Notes under the pieces: model-generated
Database searches by the model: none
What the model saw: the letters and a program-made list of their open reading frames with translations, nothing else
What the model was told of the DNA's origin: nothing
Made by a program: the position numbers and the translations under genes
Part shown: positions 25,321 to 34,520 of the stretch, in pieces
How the letters are laid out: every line of letters starts with the position of its first letter
Numbering within the stretch: the first letter of the stretch is position 1
Assembly: GCA_012972835.1 (NCBI GenBank)
Contig: JABDHK010000028.1
Location: 1-64,000, forward strand
Origin: Chlorobiaceae bacterium
GTDB taxonomy: Bacteria; Bacteroidota; Chlorobiia; Chlorobiales; Chlorobiaceae
Direction of reading: 5' to 3'
DNA: 64,000 bases

Positions 25321-25344
25321 AAAGCCCTGATTTTACAGGGCTTT
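25321..25344 (-). terminator. Terminator downstream of tRNA-Ser
   Basis: AAAGCCCTG and CAGGGCTTT form a 9-bp stem with a 6-nt loop, 33 bp beyond the 3' end of tRNA-Ser; on the minus strand the stem is followed by TTTTC. Confidence 0.7.
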
Positions 25345-25375
25345 CTGGACATTATGGGATAGTGCTGGACTATCC

Positions 25376-25467
<92 letters not shown>

Positions 25468-25476
25468 AAGTGCTTA

Positions 25477-25482
25477 ATTATA
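25477..25482 (-). promoter_or_regulatory. Candidate -10 box for tRNA-Ser, supplied by the island
   Basis: TATAAT on the minus strand ends 10 nt before the mature 5' end of tRNA-Ser. This DNA lies inside the island, because the repeat ends at 25467, so the intact tRNA is now driven by island sequence. No clear -35 hexamer is visible. Confidence 0.45.
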
Positions 25483-25932
25483 AACTCTACAATAACTTAG
25501 CTGATATTTTGAGCTGTTCTTGATAGGTTAACATTCAAATATATACCTTCAATATTGTGTCTAATGGTTGTGAATTTATGAAAATCTCAATCTTTTTCCT
25601 CATGGTTTGTATTCTACTTTATAATCTGATATGAATATACCATAACCTGTTAGGCGGGGATGGGGTTAGCTGAAACAACGAGCACTCTTCCTTCCTTGTG
25701 CAAGTAGTTTCAGCCCCCAGGGTGGGTGGGCAATATTCAAGTACCCTTGGATGAGCACGCACACCCCCCCGACAGCAAAATCTCAGATCAAAGTTTATAG
25801 ATAATGGTCAACTCTCTTTCTTCCACTGGCAAAAGAGTTTAAGTGTTATTGATACCCTGCATCATCACAGGTAAAGCCCTGCTCTCTTCTTCAAAGATTG
25901 AACCAGACCTCTTTGGCCCTCCAGAAGGTTGC

Positions 25933-26000
25933 TTATATAACTCATATTATGTAAACCTTTAGGTTCCCGTAGGGCAGCGTACATAATATAAGTTATATAA
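25933..26000. repeat. 21-bp inverted repeat forming a long AT-rich hairpin
   Basis: TTATATAACTCATATTATGT plus A (25933-25953) is the complement of 25980-26000 with one mismatch, around a 26-nt loop that contains ACCTTTAGGT and CCCGTAGGG. No T-run follows. It could be a single-strand origin, transfer origin or an RNA element. Confidence 0.7.
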
Positions 26001-26221
26001 TAACCCTTATTTACCGCCATATGTAATGATAGTACATGACAATAAAATCTCTCAGTGAAGCTTGAAGGCGCAACTTTTGAGCCCTAAAAGGTGTGACTGA
26101 ATGCGGGAACAGAGAGGTATAGTTGCACTCTTCCTACCAATGACAAGTTCACTATGCCATTGTACTAGAAAAGAAGGGTTATAGATACCAATACCAGATT
26201 TCACAAGCAGATGGTTTGTAC

Positions 26222-26377
26222 TCAAGCCTTCTGCAATAGTTTCTTGATCAGCTTACCATAATCAGCTTTGGCGGGATGTTTGCCCTCTCCCCCTGCAAAG
26301 ATCATGACAAAGCTGCATGAAATACCAAGCTGATCTTTTTCATACCAGATTTCAAGTTTGCCGGAAAATGTACCCAT
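26222..26377 (-). CDS. Possible small protein (51 aa)
   Basis: ATG at 26377, stop TGA at 26222. The product begins MGTFSGKLEIWYEKDQLG and ends KADYGKLIKKLLQKA, a plausible short strand-helix protein with little low-complexity sequence. There is no clear ribosome site and a stop codon lies seven codons upstream of the ATG, so it may be the tail of a decayed gene. The 320 bp upstream to 26696 hold only overlapping unconvincing frames and a CCACCAAGAAAAAAAA motif at about 26611-26626. Confidence 0.3.
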   Translation of the reverse strand: MGTFSGKLEIWYEKDQLGISCSFVMIFAGGEGKHPAKADYGKLIKKLLQKA

Positions 26378-26696
26378 TTTATTGAGGCAACATGATTGTC
26401 ATGCACGTGTTTAGGAAGCAATAGAGAGAAGCGTAGAGGAACGTAACGGAAACCGATGGCGTGACTTTTGCCTGAATTTGCAAAAGGCATGACAGAGGTT
26501 GTAGTGGAGTGGAACGAAGCGGGGATGTATGCCACTTCATATGTTTATGGAAAGGCAACATATTTAGATAAGGGATGTTACTATTGAAAAACACACATGA
26601 TCATGCTATTTTTTTTCTTGGTGGTAGTCACAAGGTGTGAAACTGAACTAATAAGCAGAGACCCAATGCATCACATAAGGTCTCTGCTTAAATCAG

Positions 26697-27185
26697 CTAA
26701 AGCATAGATGACTCTCTGAAGCTGAAATACCCTCCCTTGCTTCCTATGATAACATGATCCAACACCTTCACATCAAGCAGATTACCAGCATCAACCAGCA
26801 TAGTAGTAACGTTTTTATCTGCATTACTGGGCTCTACATCTCCTGAAGGGTGATTGTGAGCAAGGATCACTGCATGAGCATTTGCCAGTAAAGCACCCTT
26901 GAACACCTCTCTTGGATGAATGAGAGTAGCATTTAGTGTTCCTCTACTGATCATCTCCATACCAATGACACGATTCTTTGTATTAAGATAGAAGCTGTAA
27001 AACTCCTCCTGTGCCTTCTCATGGAGTCCAATAGCTTGCAGCAGATCATAGACCATCTTGGCACCTATGATTTTATTGTGTTCATATTGAAACTGTGTTT
27101 CCTTCATAAGCTTGACATAGTATTGTGGAATGAAGGCTGGTTTTGTCTTAGGAGTAACAATAGGGGTAGTACGTGATGGTGTCAT
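26697..27185 (-). CDS. radC: RadC-like JAB-domain protein
   Basis: 162 aa. The JAMM metal site is visible as AHNHPSGDVEPSNAD (H-x-H-P-S-G-D with the later Asp) after the conserved EVFKGALLANAHAVILA strand and helix. The N-terminal HhH part of chromosomal RadC (usually about 220 aa in all) is absent, as in the short RadC-like proteins common on plasmids and islands. The first 40 residues are a basic, Thr/Pro-rich extension. Despite the name, a direct repair role is doubtful; these proteins often mark mobile elements. A CCACCAATC(A)n stretch lies immediately upstream of the start. Confidence 0.85.
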   Translation of the reverse strand: MTPSRTTPIVTPKTKPAFIPQYYVKLMKETQFQYEHNKIIGAKMVYDLLQAIGLHEKAQEEFYSFYLNTKNRVIGMEMISRGTLNATLIHPREVFKGALLANAHAVILAHNHPSGDVEPSNADKNVTTMLVDAGNLLDVKVLDHVIIGSKGGYFSFRESSML

Positions 27186-27996
27186 GATTTTTTTGATTGG
27201 TGGTTATTGAAGTTAGGTTTGAACGGATATTGATAAGTCAGAAGCTTGTCTATGCTGAGGGCAACTGATCAGACAGGAATGAATTATGAGAGTGAGGTTA
27301 TGAGGGTATCAAACAAGCAAGAACATTCATACCATGAGCTGAAGATGCTGATAGGGCATAACAGATAATACCCTGAGCATCAATGACTGCAGGAATTAGA
27401 TGAAGGACTTAGAAATTTGATCGTCAGGGCTAGAAACGGTGATTGACAGGAGATTTTATAGCTGCCAGATAAATTCTTTAACCAGAGAGGCTTACGGGGC
27501 GTTTTCGAACTTGTTATTAAGGGGTGGGTTTGATGTATGGAGGTTCTCAGGTAAATAAACACATCAAAAAAATTTTTGGGTGTTTTTTTTGATGCCTTTT
27601 AGGGTGGTTGACCATATTTCACCATCAACTTATTACTAAATAATAGGCTTGCAGCTTTTTTTTTAGTACACCAGCACTTATATTGAATGATGTTTTCAAC
27701 AGTATTACACCCCCAACCCTCCATGATACATGCGTACGTGTTCTTCAATACTGTAGCCTTGTTGTTCTTGGCTTCACTCCCTCCCTTACATGAATGGACA
27801 AACACTCTATATCAATATTACACCTAATTTACATTTGTTCATCTTAAACAGATTCAAGAATAACACCTTCTATCTGGGCGTTAAATATTGATACTCTTGT
27901 AAAGAGTTGCACTATTTATTTTGGTGGTAAGAGATTAAAAATAGAGGCTGAAAATAAAGGACGGTTAGATATTTAATAAACATACTACATTTCTGC
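27186..27996. other. Intergenic region, no convincing gene
   Basis: About 810 bp, AT-rich. Short frames exist (for example a 68-aa one on the minus strand ending at 27599), but none has a ribosome site or protein-like pattern that I can support. An A/T-only hairpin CATCAAAAAA/TTTTTTGATG lies at 27562-27594 and might terminate transcripts. A TTTTGGTGG motif lies at about 27918-27927, upstream of the 582-aa gene. Confidence 0.45.
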
Positions 27997-29745
27997 ATGA
28001 GACACTACATTGTATGCATTTTATCAGCCTTCCTATTGTTTTTCCCCCTTAAGTCATATTGTGAGATTACTGGTACTAGCCAAGAGACAAGCACGAATCC
28101 TGATATAGTTAAAATCTACGGTAAAGATGTAGATATATCGGTAAATAGTTCAGTATCTGCTGGGACAGTAGCTTTACCAAGTGAATATGCTAATTTACCT
28201 GATAGGTATAGATCAAGTGCTGATTTAGAGAATCCAGATTCCATGCAACATGCAATAGATGCTTATCGACAAGATCAAATTACTGATAAGCTACCCTTAG
28301 TCATTATTAATACAACGATTGCCCTATTACTTGCTTATTATATTGGAAATAAACGTCAAATAGGATTTGGTTGGTCGCTATTCTTTTTCTTGTTTGCACC
28401 TATATTATTTGGTCTTATTGTCGTATTATCAAGCAGACAGAAAGGTGAGCAACCACCACCATTTTCAAAGACTATATATATTATAGGATGGATATTGATA
28501 CTATTCTTTTCTATGACTGGATTAGTTAATCTTTATCTGCTTATGCGAGATGGCGTAAATGTATACAGATTTCTTGGACTATCAGGTGCAATATGGTCTG
28601 TAGGACTAGGTTATTATTTGGCTCAAAGAGGCAAATCAATAGACTTAAATAATTGGGTATCAAAAAAGAATAGTACTGAAAATGTATTCAGTACAAAACA
28701 ACCATCATACAAGGAAGTATTAGAAGATCAATTTACGGGTAAAAAGAATAAGCTCTATAAGCTTAAACTTGATGGGTTTCTAACTGAAGATGAATATAAC
28801 GATAAAATCAACTTATTAGACACACAAGAAAGAGTGGATAATGAGCATAAAAACGCATTGAATAGAGCAGAGGAGATCAATAAAAGAGCAAAGCCAATAT
28901 TGGACAAATTTGATAGTTTGTTAAAAGATGGAGTATTCACTCAAAATGAGTATGACCAAAAATGGGCAGAACTATATGATAGAATTGCTATTGAAGTGGA
29001 TTCCGAGCTTAATATATCAAATATCACTCCAAATGAGTTGTTTGCACAACCGAATGAAACAACTTCTAAAAAGAGTGATAATAATTGGGATATTACCATT
29101 TTATCATTTTCTATTATTGCATCATTTATTGCAATTATTTACGTTTATATCGAATATGCACATAAGCCTATATCTTCGCCAGCAGAAGCCCCAGCAGCAG
29201 AACCATCTCCATATGCACCAACACCTGAACCGCCACCATATGCACCAGAAGCACCTATTAAACCTTCATCTCAAGAACCTTCATCTCAAGAACCTCCCCC
29301 TCTAGAACCATCTTTAAGCATAGGTGAACATTATCAAGGAGGTGTAATTGCATTTTTAGATAATACAGGGAATCATGGTTTAATTGCTGCACCTGAAAAT
29401 TTAAATATACATGGTTTTGAGGATCTCATGTCAGTGGAACAAGCTAAAAAGGAATGTGCTGGTCTAAGTATAAACGAAAGGAATAACACATACTCCAACT
29501 GGCGCTTGCCGACAAAAGGAGAGTTAAACATATTATATCTAAATAAAAAGACTATTGGTGGTTTTAATATTAACCCTTTTAACACACCATACGTCAGCCT
29601 TGACATTCAAAAAATTAATACAAAAGATGATCTTAGTATTAAAAATTCGGAGACCATCTCTACACAAGACTTCAGCAATGGCTATCAACACTCTAATATT
29701 GATTCTTCAGTTCATGGTATTGTTCGTCCAGTAAGATCTTTTTAG
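27997..29745 (+). CDS. Multidomain membrane protein with SHOCT-like and DUF1566 domains
   Basis: 582 aa. Residues 1-23 look like a signal peptide (IVCILSAFLLFFPLKSYC). Four hydrophobic segments follow between about 100 and 210. Residues about 240-330 hold two copies of a SHOCT-like motif (KNKLYKLKLDGFLTEDEYNDK and KFDSLLKDGVFTQNEYDQK). A further membrane segment lies at about 363-385 and a Pro/Glu/Ala-rich linker (about 390-440). The C-terminus is a DUF1566 domain (GGVIAFLDNTGNHGLIAA, then SNWRLPTKGELNILY and GIVRPVRSF at the end). DUF1566 modules occur in secreted or surface proteins. The domain combination suggests an envelope-anchored sensor or adhesin. Strongly AT-rich like the rest of the island. 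Confidence 0.8.
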   Translation: MRHYIVCILSAFLLFFPLKSYCEITGTSQETSTNPDIVKIYGKDVDISVNSSVSAGTVALPSEYANLPDRYRSSADLENPDSMQHAIDAYRQDQITDKLPLVIINTTIALLLAYYIGNKRQIGFGWSLFFFLFAPILFGLIVVLSSRQKGEQPPPFSKTIYIIGWILILFFSMTGLVNLYLLMRDGVNVYRFLGLSGAIWSVGLGYYLAQRGKSIDLNNWVSKKNSTENVFSTKQPSYKEVLEDQFTGKKNKLYKLKLDGFLTEDEYNDKINLLDTQERVDNEHKNALNRAEEINKRAKPILDKFDSLLKDGVFTQNEYDQKWAELYDRIAIEVDSELNISNITPNELFAQPNETTSKKSDNNWDITILSFSIIASFIAIIYVYIEYAHKPISSPAEAPAAEPSPYAPTPEPPPYAPEAPIKPSSQEPSSQEPPPLEPSLSIGEHYQGGVIAFLDNTGNHGLIAAPENLNIHGFEDLMSVEQAKKECAGLSINERNNTYSNWRLPTKGELNILYLNKKTIGGFNINPFNTPYVSLDIQKINTKDDLSIKNSETISTQDFSNGYQHSNIDSSVHGIVRPVRSF

Positions 29746-29835
29746 TGAATACGAAAATAGGTTATGACTTACGCTATCAATTTATAGTTATTGATCTTAA
29801 TTTTTCTATTAAAATCTACATAAAAAGAAGTACTA

Positions 29836-30234
29836 ATGAGATATATTGACATCACATTATTGGTAATCTGTATATTATTATTATTAAGCAATAAAGCGAA
29901 TGCAAGGTTTTAGGTATCGGGAATACCTACTCCTGACTTTGGTAATACACTTCCTTATGAGGCACTGAATGACTTAAGAAAAAGTGAAGCGATAATGCGC
30001 CAAGAGAATATAAATATCCTTTACAGAATAATAGATTTTAGACAAAATGCAGTATTGCGTATAACAGACCAGATTAAGAGAGAACAACTAATGGAGAGGC
30101 TATTACCAATAGACGGAAGAATTGAGAACTATAAAAATGCGCTTCGTAATGACAACGGATCATTTGCGCATATGGGTAATGCATTAAATGCAATATATAT
30201 GGACTTACAAGATACAGTTTATAAGTTCCATTAA
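29836..30234 (+). pseudogene. Secreted small protein with in-frame TAG after the signal peptide
   Basis: ATG at 29836 gives a clear signal peptide (DITLLVICILLLLSNKANA) and then TAG at 29911-29913; the same frame continues VSGIPTPDFGNTLPYEAL and, without further stops, to 30234 (QDTVYKFH). The downstream part includes helical sequence (RQENINILYRIIDFRQNAV). A single stop exactly at the end of the signal peptide means either a young pseudogene, a sequencing error, or read-through. An internal ATG at 29995 would give an 79-aa cytoplasmic protein. It sits 3 nt before the next secreted-protein gene. Confidence 0.6.
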
Positions 30235-30237
30235 AAG

Positions 30238-30849
30238 ATGAATAAGATTGCTTGCAAACCATATGTCAATATATTAAAAGGGTATAGAGTTGTACTTATC
30301 AGTACTCTATTGGTATCTTTATTACCACCATTTATCGCATTAGCAGGGGGCTCTTGGTCTCAAGTTGAGGTGTCCAATGGTCTATATGTTGATTTCCCTC
30401 ATACACCTAAATATACCATCAGTAATACTGGCTCTTATAATGCAGCGACATATGTTACCAAAAGTAATAACTGTCTATTTATGACTATAATAGCAAGGCA
30501 AGTCTTCTCAAGATATCCTGAGTTTATATTTTATAGCCAAAAGTGGAAAACAGAAGAGACTAAGGCAGTTCTTGACAAGTTTTTAGACTCTTATGTTGGA
30601 GGGAAGCTTCAATATGTTAATGCAGTAGGAGTCATAAAACCAATTACTTTAAAACAATACCTTGGTCGTAAGGTTTCCTATAGTGCTATTAATCCAGTTG
30701 ATGGCAAAAAACATTTAAGGTATTCTGAGATATACTTAATTAAAGATAGTGTGGTATCTTTTGACTGTTGGTACTTAAGAGATGATTTTTCAATATGCGA
30801 TCAAGAAAGGATTAAATATTTTAAGACTGTAACTCTAAAAGAGTATTAA
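30238..30849 (+). CDS. Unknown secreted protein
   Basis: 203 aa. Residues about 1-37 form a long signal peptide (YRVVLISTLLVSLLPPFIALA). The mature part alternates short strands (WSQVEVSNGLYVDFP, ATYVTKSNNCLFMTIIARQ, VSYSAINPVDGKKHLRYSEIYLI) with a helix (KAVLDKFLDSYVGGKLQ) and resembles PsbP/PspC-like single-domain periplasmic proteins, but no family is certain. Three Cys residues remain in the mature chain. It forms a row with the interrupted gene before it and the 137-aa gene after it, all secreted. Confidence 0.65.
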   Translation: MNKIACKPYVNILKGYRVVLISTLLVSLLPPFIALAGGSWSQVEVSNGLYVDFPHTPKYTISNTGSYNAATYVTKSNNCLFMTIIARQVFSRYPEFIFYSQKWKTEETKAVLDKFLDSYVGGKLQYVNAVGVIKPITLKQYLGRKVSYSAINPVDGKKHLRYSEIYLIKDSVVSFDCWYLRDDFSICDQERIKYFKTVTLKEY

Positions 30850-30860
30850 ATAGTCTCACT

Positions 30861-31274
30861 ATGAAAAAGCTACTTATTTTTCTCACTCTACTTATCATAT
30901 CTTCTCCACTTAAGGCAGGGGCGCATTGGGAAAAAATAAGCAGCACAGGGCCACATGGCCTAACATTCTATCTTGATACAGATAAGATTGAGTGGCTAAA
31001 AAAAGGTGTTTTTGTAAGGCTTTTGACAGATTACAATTATAGTCGTCCCGAAGGACAAAGTATTGTGAGTAAAGCTGTTATTGATATTGAAAATTCTAAG
31101 TATGCGATCTTGCATGTTGCGCTTTACAGTCAACACATGCAACGGGGAGTCGTTCTTGAAAATAAAGCAATACCTAATCCTACTATAGGAATAGAATCAA
31201 TAGTTCCTAATTCCATCTTTGACTTACTTCGTAACAAACTGATTCATATGAGTCATGAAAGAGCGAGTAGATGA
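30861..31274 (+). CDS. Secreted small protein, surface-adhesin-E-like
   Basis: 137 aa. Signal peptide MKKLLIFLTLLIISSPLKAGA. The mature part begins HWEKISSTGPHGLTFYLDTDKIEW and continues VFVRLLTDYNYSRPEG, a pattern of W...(Y)xD...I.....V.VW.L.DY that matches the short adhesin-E-like family (PF16747 type, from memory). Such proteins are found in the periplasm or on the surface with unknown ligand. The start codon lies 11 nt after the preceding stop, so co-transcription is likely. Confidence 0.65.
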   Translation: MKKLLIFLTLLIISSPLKAGAHWEKISSTGPHGLTFYLDTDKIEWLKKGVFVRLLTDYNYSRPEGQSIVSKAVIDIENSKYAILHVALYSQHMQRGVVLENKAIPNPTIGIESIVPNSIFDLLRNKLIHMSHERASR

Positions 31275-32050
31275 CTGTTTTCTTAGCCATGATAACTAGG
31301 AATTTTATTCACCAATTATAAACAAGTATATAAATAAGTCTTTATGTGATCAATCTCAGCTAAAGCTACTATAATCCTCTAGTAGTGCTTAACATCATCA
31401 ATTGATATCACTCTACCTTTTCTATCTTCTAACCACTTCTGAACAGGTTGATAAACTCCTATGTAGAAGTCACATGCTATAACAGGAACTCTATCTGATT
31501 GAATAAGTACTACCTAGAGTTAATCAATATACAATACATTATCCAATGACCAACCTCATATACTTACCTTTTTTGGTGGGATTGAAAAACGTTCCATAGG
31601 CGCATCAAATTATGAGGCATACATTGTATCGGCCACCATTAAAACTTTGTCTTAGAAGGCCATTCCTGAGAGTTATTTTTATGTCAGAAACTAACAAAAA
31701 CGGTCATAACATAATATTTTCAATTTATCATTAGATAAGTGCTCTCAGTAATACCCTCATTCTGTATTGAGTTAAACTGTAGTAATAGTACAAGATTATA
31801 ATATGCTTTGTATGATGCAATTACATTTCTCATATCTTCATTGATTGTTACCCCCACCAAAAGAAAAAATATTTAATATCTTTCATTCCTATATTCAGCT
31901 ACTATGCTGATTATTTTTGAACACTTATCAAGGAAGTATTAAATAAAGCTATGTTATATATGTATGAGTTTTAATCCTAATAAAGCGGGTTCATAATATG
32001 TAGTTATGAACCCGCAATGTATATCAATAACCAATCAACACTACATTAAA
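31275..32050. other. Intergenic region with decayed coding DNA
   Basis: Apart from the methylase-like remnant listed separately, nothing credible is coded here. Two copies of the GGTGG/CCACC motif occur (TTTTTTGGTGGG at about 31569-31580 on the plus strand, CCCCCACCAAAAG at about 31851-31863 in the opposite orientation). A direct-repeat-like GGGTTCATAATATGTAGTTA stretch with ATGAACCCGC at about 31986-32014 forms a hairpin (GCGGGTTCATAA / TTATGAACCCGC-like), possibly the terminator of the helicase gene. Confidence 0.5.
31379..31513 (-). pseudogene. C-terminal remnant of a type ISP/Eco57I-like methylase
   Basis: The minus strand is open for 44 codons to a TAG stop and encodes QSDRVPVIACDFYIGVYQ followed by PVQKWLEDRKGRVISIDDVKHY. 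The block 'G-x-Y-x(2)-(V/C)-x-KWL-x-DRKGR-x-(L/I)-S-x-(D/E)-D-(I/V)-x-HY' is what I recall from the C-terminal end of large restriction methylases and related helicases. No start codon or upstream part remains in frame, so this is a gene fragment. It shows that this island once carried a restriction-type gene. Confidence 0.5.
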
Positions 32051-33868
32051 CTATAAAGCCTCATCAAAGATGACTTTTAGACTAAGGATGGTATAGCCTG
32101 TTGTTCTTATTCCATTTAAGCACTTCTCAGACTTTTTTGTGTTGTAAAATATATTGATATCTGTTGATTTAACATTTCGGTTACTTCCAGCAGATTCATA
32201 AGCATCTTTAATTAACGTAACCACCTTTTCTTGTGATATAAAATCACCTACAACTAACCCTTTAACCTTTAAGTGTTTTGCTACCTTTGAAGTTGTTGAT
32301 ATGTCAAGTTTATTTATTGTTTTTCTTTTAATGTTTGTTATGTTATAATTACACTTTTCAATTTCATCATAACCTATCTTCTCTATTGCTTCTTCAAGAT
32401 ATGGATATTTCTTTAAATAATCTGCTACATTTTCTTTTACATGCTCATCACAATCAGGTGAATATCTATATCCACTACAGGTAGCCTCCATAACATAAAG
32501 ACCGCTTTCTTTTATATACTTTACAGCCTCTTTAAATGACTCACAGCCTCTTACTTCTGCTGGTACTTTATCCTTTGATTTGTCTACATGTTCGTTAACT
32601 TTATAACTATTTGATATATACTCATCTTTTAGTGCTATTTTGATAGAGTAAAGGCATCTAGTAATCTTAAAGTTATAGAGGTCAATCTTTTCTTGATTAG
32701 AATCATAGGTCAATATATTATCTATCTTTGTGACATAATTATCACATGATAGCTTTACAATACCCCTTTTTAGTATTGGGTCTGCGTTATTGTATTTTTC
32801 AAGTAGTTCATTTGTTGCTTTGATATTCTTTTCACATTCTTCCTTATACTCCTCATAAGTCACTGCATTTGAATATCTAGTTGACTTATAAAGATGAACT
32901 ATTCTACTGCTATACTTTGAATTCCTTATTCTTCCACCGATCTGCTTAAAAGAAGTGCTTATGTCTATAAGTGTATGACTTCTGCCGCTATCTGATATTA
33001 TATATATTTTACCTTCTTCATCATATATGTCAGCACCTTCAAACACTGTTGATGTTAGGAAGTTAATCTTTTTTGATTCACTACTCACATCAGAGTTTTT
33101 AATGATCATCTGTTTCTTGTTGTTTTTGGAGTAGATAACTCTAGTGTTTTCTTCTGTAAGCTTGTTTCTTTCAATTAGTCGTTTCATAATTTCAATGGAG
33201 TTCACAAAGAAGTACGCGTTACCTGAAATTCTGTTGACTAAGTACTTCTGTATCGTATTGCTTGCTACCTTCATAACATCATCACACTTTACGCTTTCAA
33301 CAACTACTTCCTTTGATTTCTGCCATACAGCTATTACAAGAGGTATATCTTTTAATTCTTTAAGTATGAACTCTTGTTCTAATACTGTCGCTGTCATAAA
33401 ACAATAATCTTTGAAGCTTTTATAGTTATTCAAAACACTTGAAGCAGCCTCCTTTCTAAATGAATACTGAGTAAATAAAATATGATACTCATCAACTAAC
33501 AAACGATACTCTTTTGGATTGATCAATTCCATCAGCCTTGGGAGTGAATTGTATGTAACCATATACTTCTTGACGTCGTTCTTCTTACTATACTCAATTA
33601 TCTTCTTGTTTGATACCCCTTCATATACACCTAAAATGTTATCATGCTGTGAGATTTTGTTTTCTATAAGAGAAACAAAGGATACTACTATTACATAGTT
33701 CTCTTTACTTCTTATTGCTATAGTTGTTCCTCCACACCCTACTAATCCTTTATCAAATAAGCAATCCTTTGGTAGTTCACTTATTGCATCAGATAGATAT
33801 GTTGTTTCAACTGGAATATTTATATAAGTGCTACTACTATTACTACTACTATTAATATATGTGCTCAT
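32051..33868 (-). CDS. SF2 helicase-like protein with unusual P-loop
   Basis: 605 aa. The P-loop position reads GLVGCGGTTIAI (residues about 41-52), a degenerate Walker A in which the Lys-Ser/Thr pair is replaced by T-T. The DExH box is LLVDEYHILF (about 122), motif III is FMTATVLE, and the second RecA lobe has STVFEGADIYDE and FKQIGGRIRNS (motif VI). This GCGGTT variant is found, from memory, in helicase-like genes of Bacteroidota-type plasmids and islands, possibly origin-binding proteins. The first 15 residues are a Ser/Asn run. Probably the replication or mobilisation protein of this island; ATPase activity without the Lys is uncertain. Confidence 0.72.
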   Translation of the reverse strand: MSTYINSSSNSSSTYINIPVETTYLSDAISELPKDCLFDKGLVGCGGTTIAIRSKENYVIVVSFVSLIENKISQHDNILGVYEGVSNKKIIEYSKKNDVKKYMVTYNSLPRLMELINPKEYRLLVDEYHILFTQYSFRKEAASSVLNNYKSFKDYCFMTATVLEQEFILKELKDIPLVIAVWQKSKEVVVESVKCDDVMKVASNTIQKYLVNRISGNAYFFVNSIEIMKRLIERNKLTEENTRVIYSKNNKKQMIIKNSDVSSESKKINFLTSTVFEGADIYDEEGKIYIISDSGRSHTLIDISTSFKQIGGRIRNSKYSSRIVHLYKSTRYSNAVTYEEYKEECEKNIKATNELLEKYNNADPILKRGIVKLSCDNYVTKIDNILTYDSNQEKIDLYNFKITRCLYSIKIALKDEYISNSYKVNEHVDKSKDKVPAEVRGCESFKEAVKYIKESGLYVMEATCSGYRYSPDCDEHVKENVADYLKKYPYLEEAIEKIGYDEIEKCNYNITNIKRKTINKLDISTTSKVAKHLKVKGLVVGDFISQEKVVTLIKDAYESAGSNRNVKSTDINIFYNTKKSEKCLNGIRTTGYTILSLKVIFDEAL

Positions 33869-34520
33869 TCTAAATCTGATTTAATTGATATTATTTTCTG
33901 TTTATATCCAAAATCATTATCTGGATGAAATCATGATAATGAAAACAGTTTTTAATTCCTAGCTAAAAATGGGCACTTATAATTATTTTTTTAGTGTCTC
34001 TTGATGGTGAATTTTAGACAAACCCATAAAATACAATTTACAGGGTATTAAAAAAGAATATTATTATTAAAATTTATGTTACTATATCTTGGAAAGCCCT
34101 ATAATAGGGTAGGTAATAAATCCTTCTTTGAATGATAGGGCTTAAGTTATTGTTATTATTGACCTTATAAAAGGTATTGGCTCGCTGTCGTGGTATGAAA
34201 TATGCTAATTACATGCTTTATTGCTAGCTTCCTTGTATTAATAGTTATACACTTTAATTATATCTTTAATGTGATAGATGCCTTTTATATTGATATGTAG
34301 ATAAAGTAGGTATTTGGTTTGCTTTTATAATCATAGATTGGTATGCTTACTTAATGTGTTTCTTTTTTGGTGGTCTATAAGTATTGTGATAACTGTACTT
34401 ATTTCTTAACTGCTTGATAAGATTATGATGCAAGTCATTGTTGATGTTACCATACTCTTTTTAGAGAATACAATCAATTCTATTCTTTAATAGTCTAAAT
34501 TATACTATATTGTGTTATAG
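33869..34520. other. AT-rich intergenic region, no gene seen
   Basis: About 650 bp of roughly 30% GC without a protein-like frame. It includes a small hairpin (GCCCTATAATAGGGT near 34097-34112, echoed by ATAGGGCTTAAG near 34136) and a TTTTTTGGTGG motif at about 34363-34373. It may contain integrase control sites or the island's origin; no direct proof. Confidence 0.45.

Larger units (their letters stand above)
25468..26221. other. Non-coding left end of the second island
   Basis: No credible gene. Bases 25560-25617 resemble 36042-36100 (about three quarters identical), which is the chromosomal DNA upstream of the truncated tRNA copy. A long AT-rich inverted repeat is at 25933-26000. Short C-runs and a GTTTCAGC inverted pair (about 25668-25718) are also present. 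This may be attachment-site arm DNA plus a replication or transfer origin, which I cannot prove. Confidence 0.5.

Noticed and set aside
26302-26594. 77- and 71-aa minus-strand frames
   Set aside because: They overlap each other in different frames and have unlikely composition; only the 51-aa frame at 26222-26377 looked protein-like.
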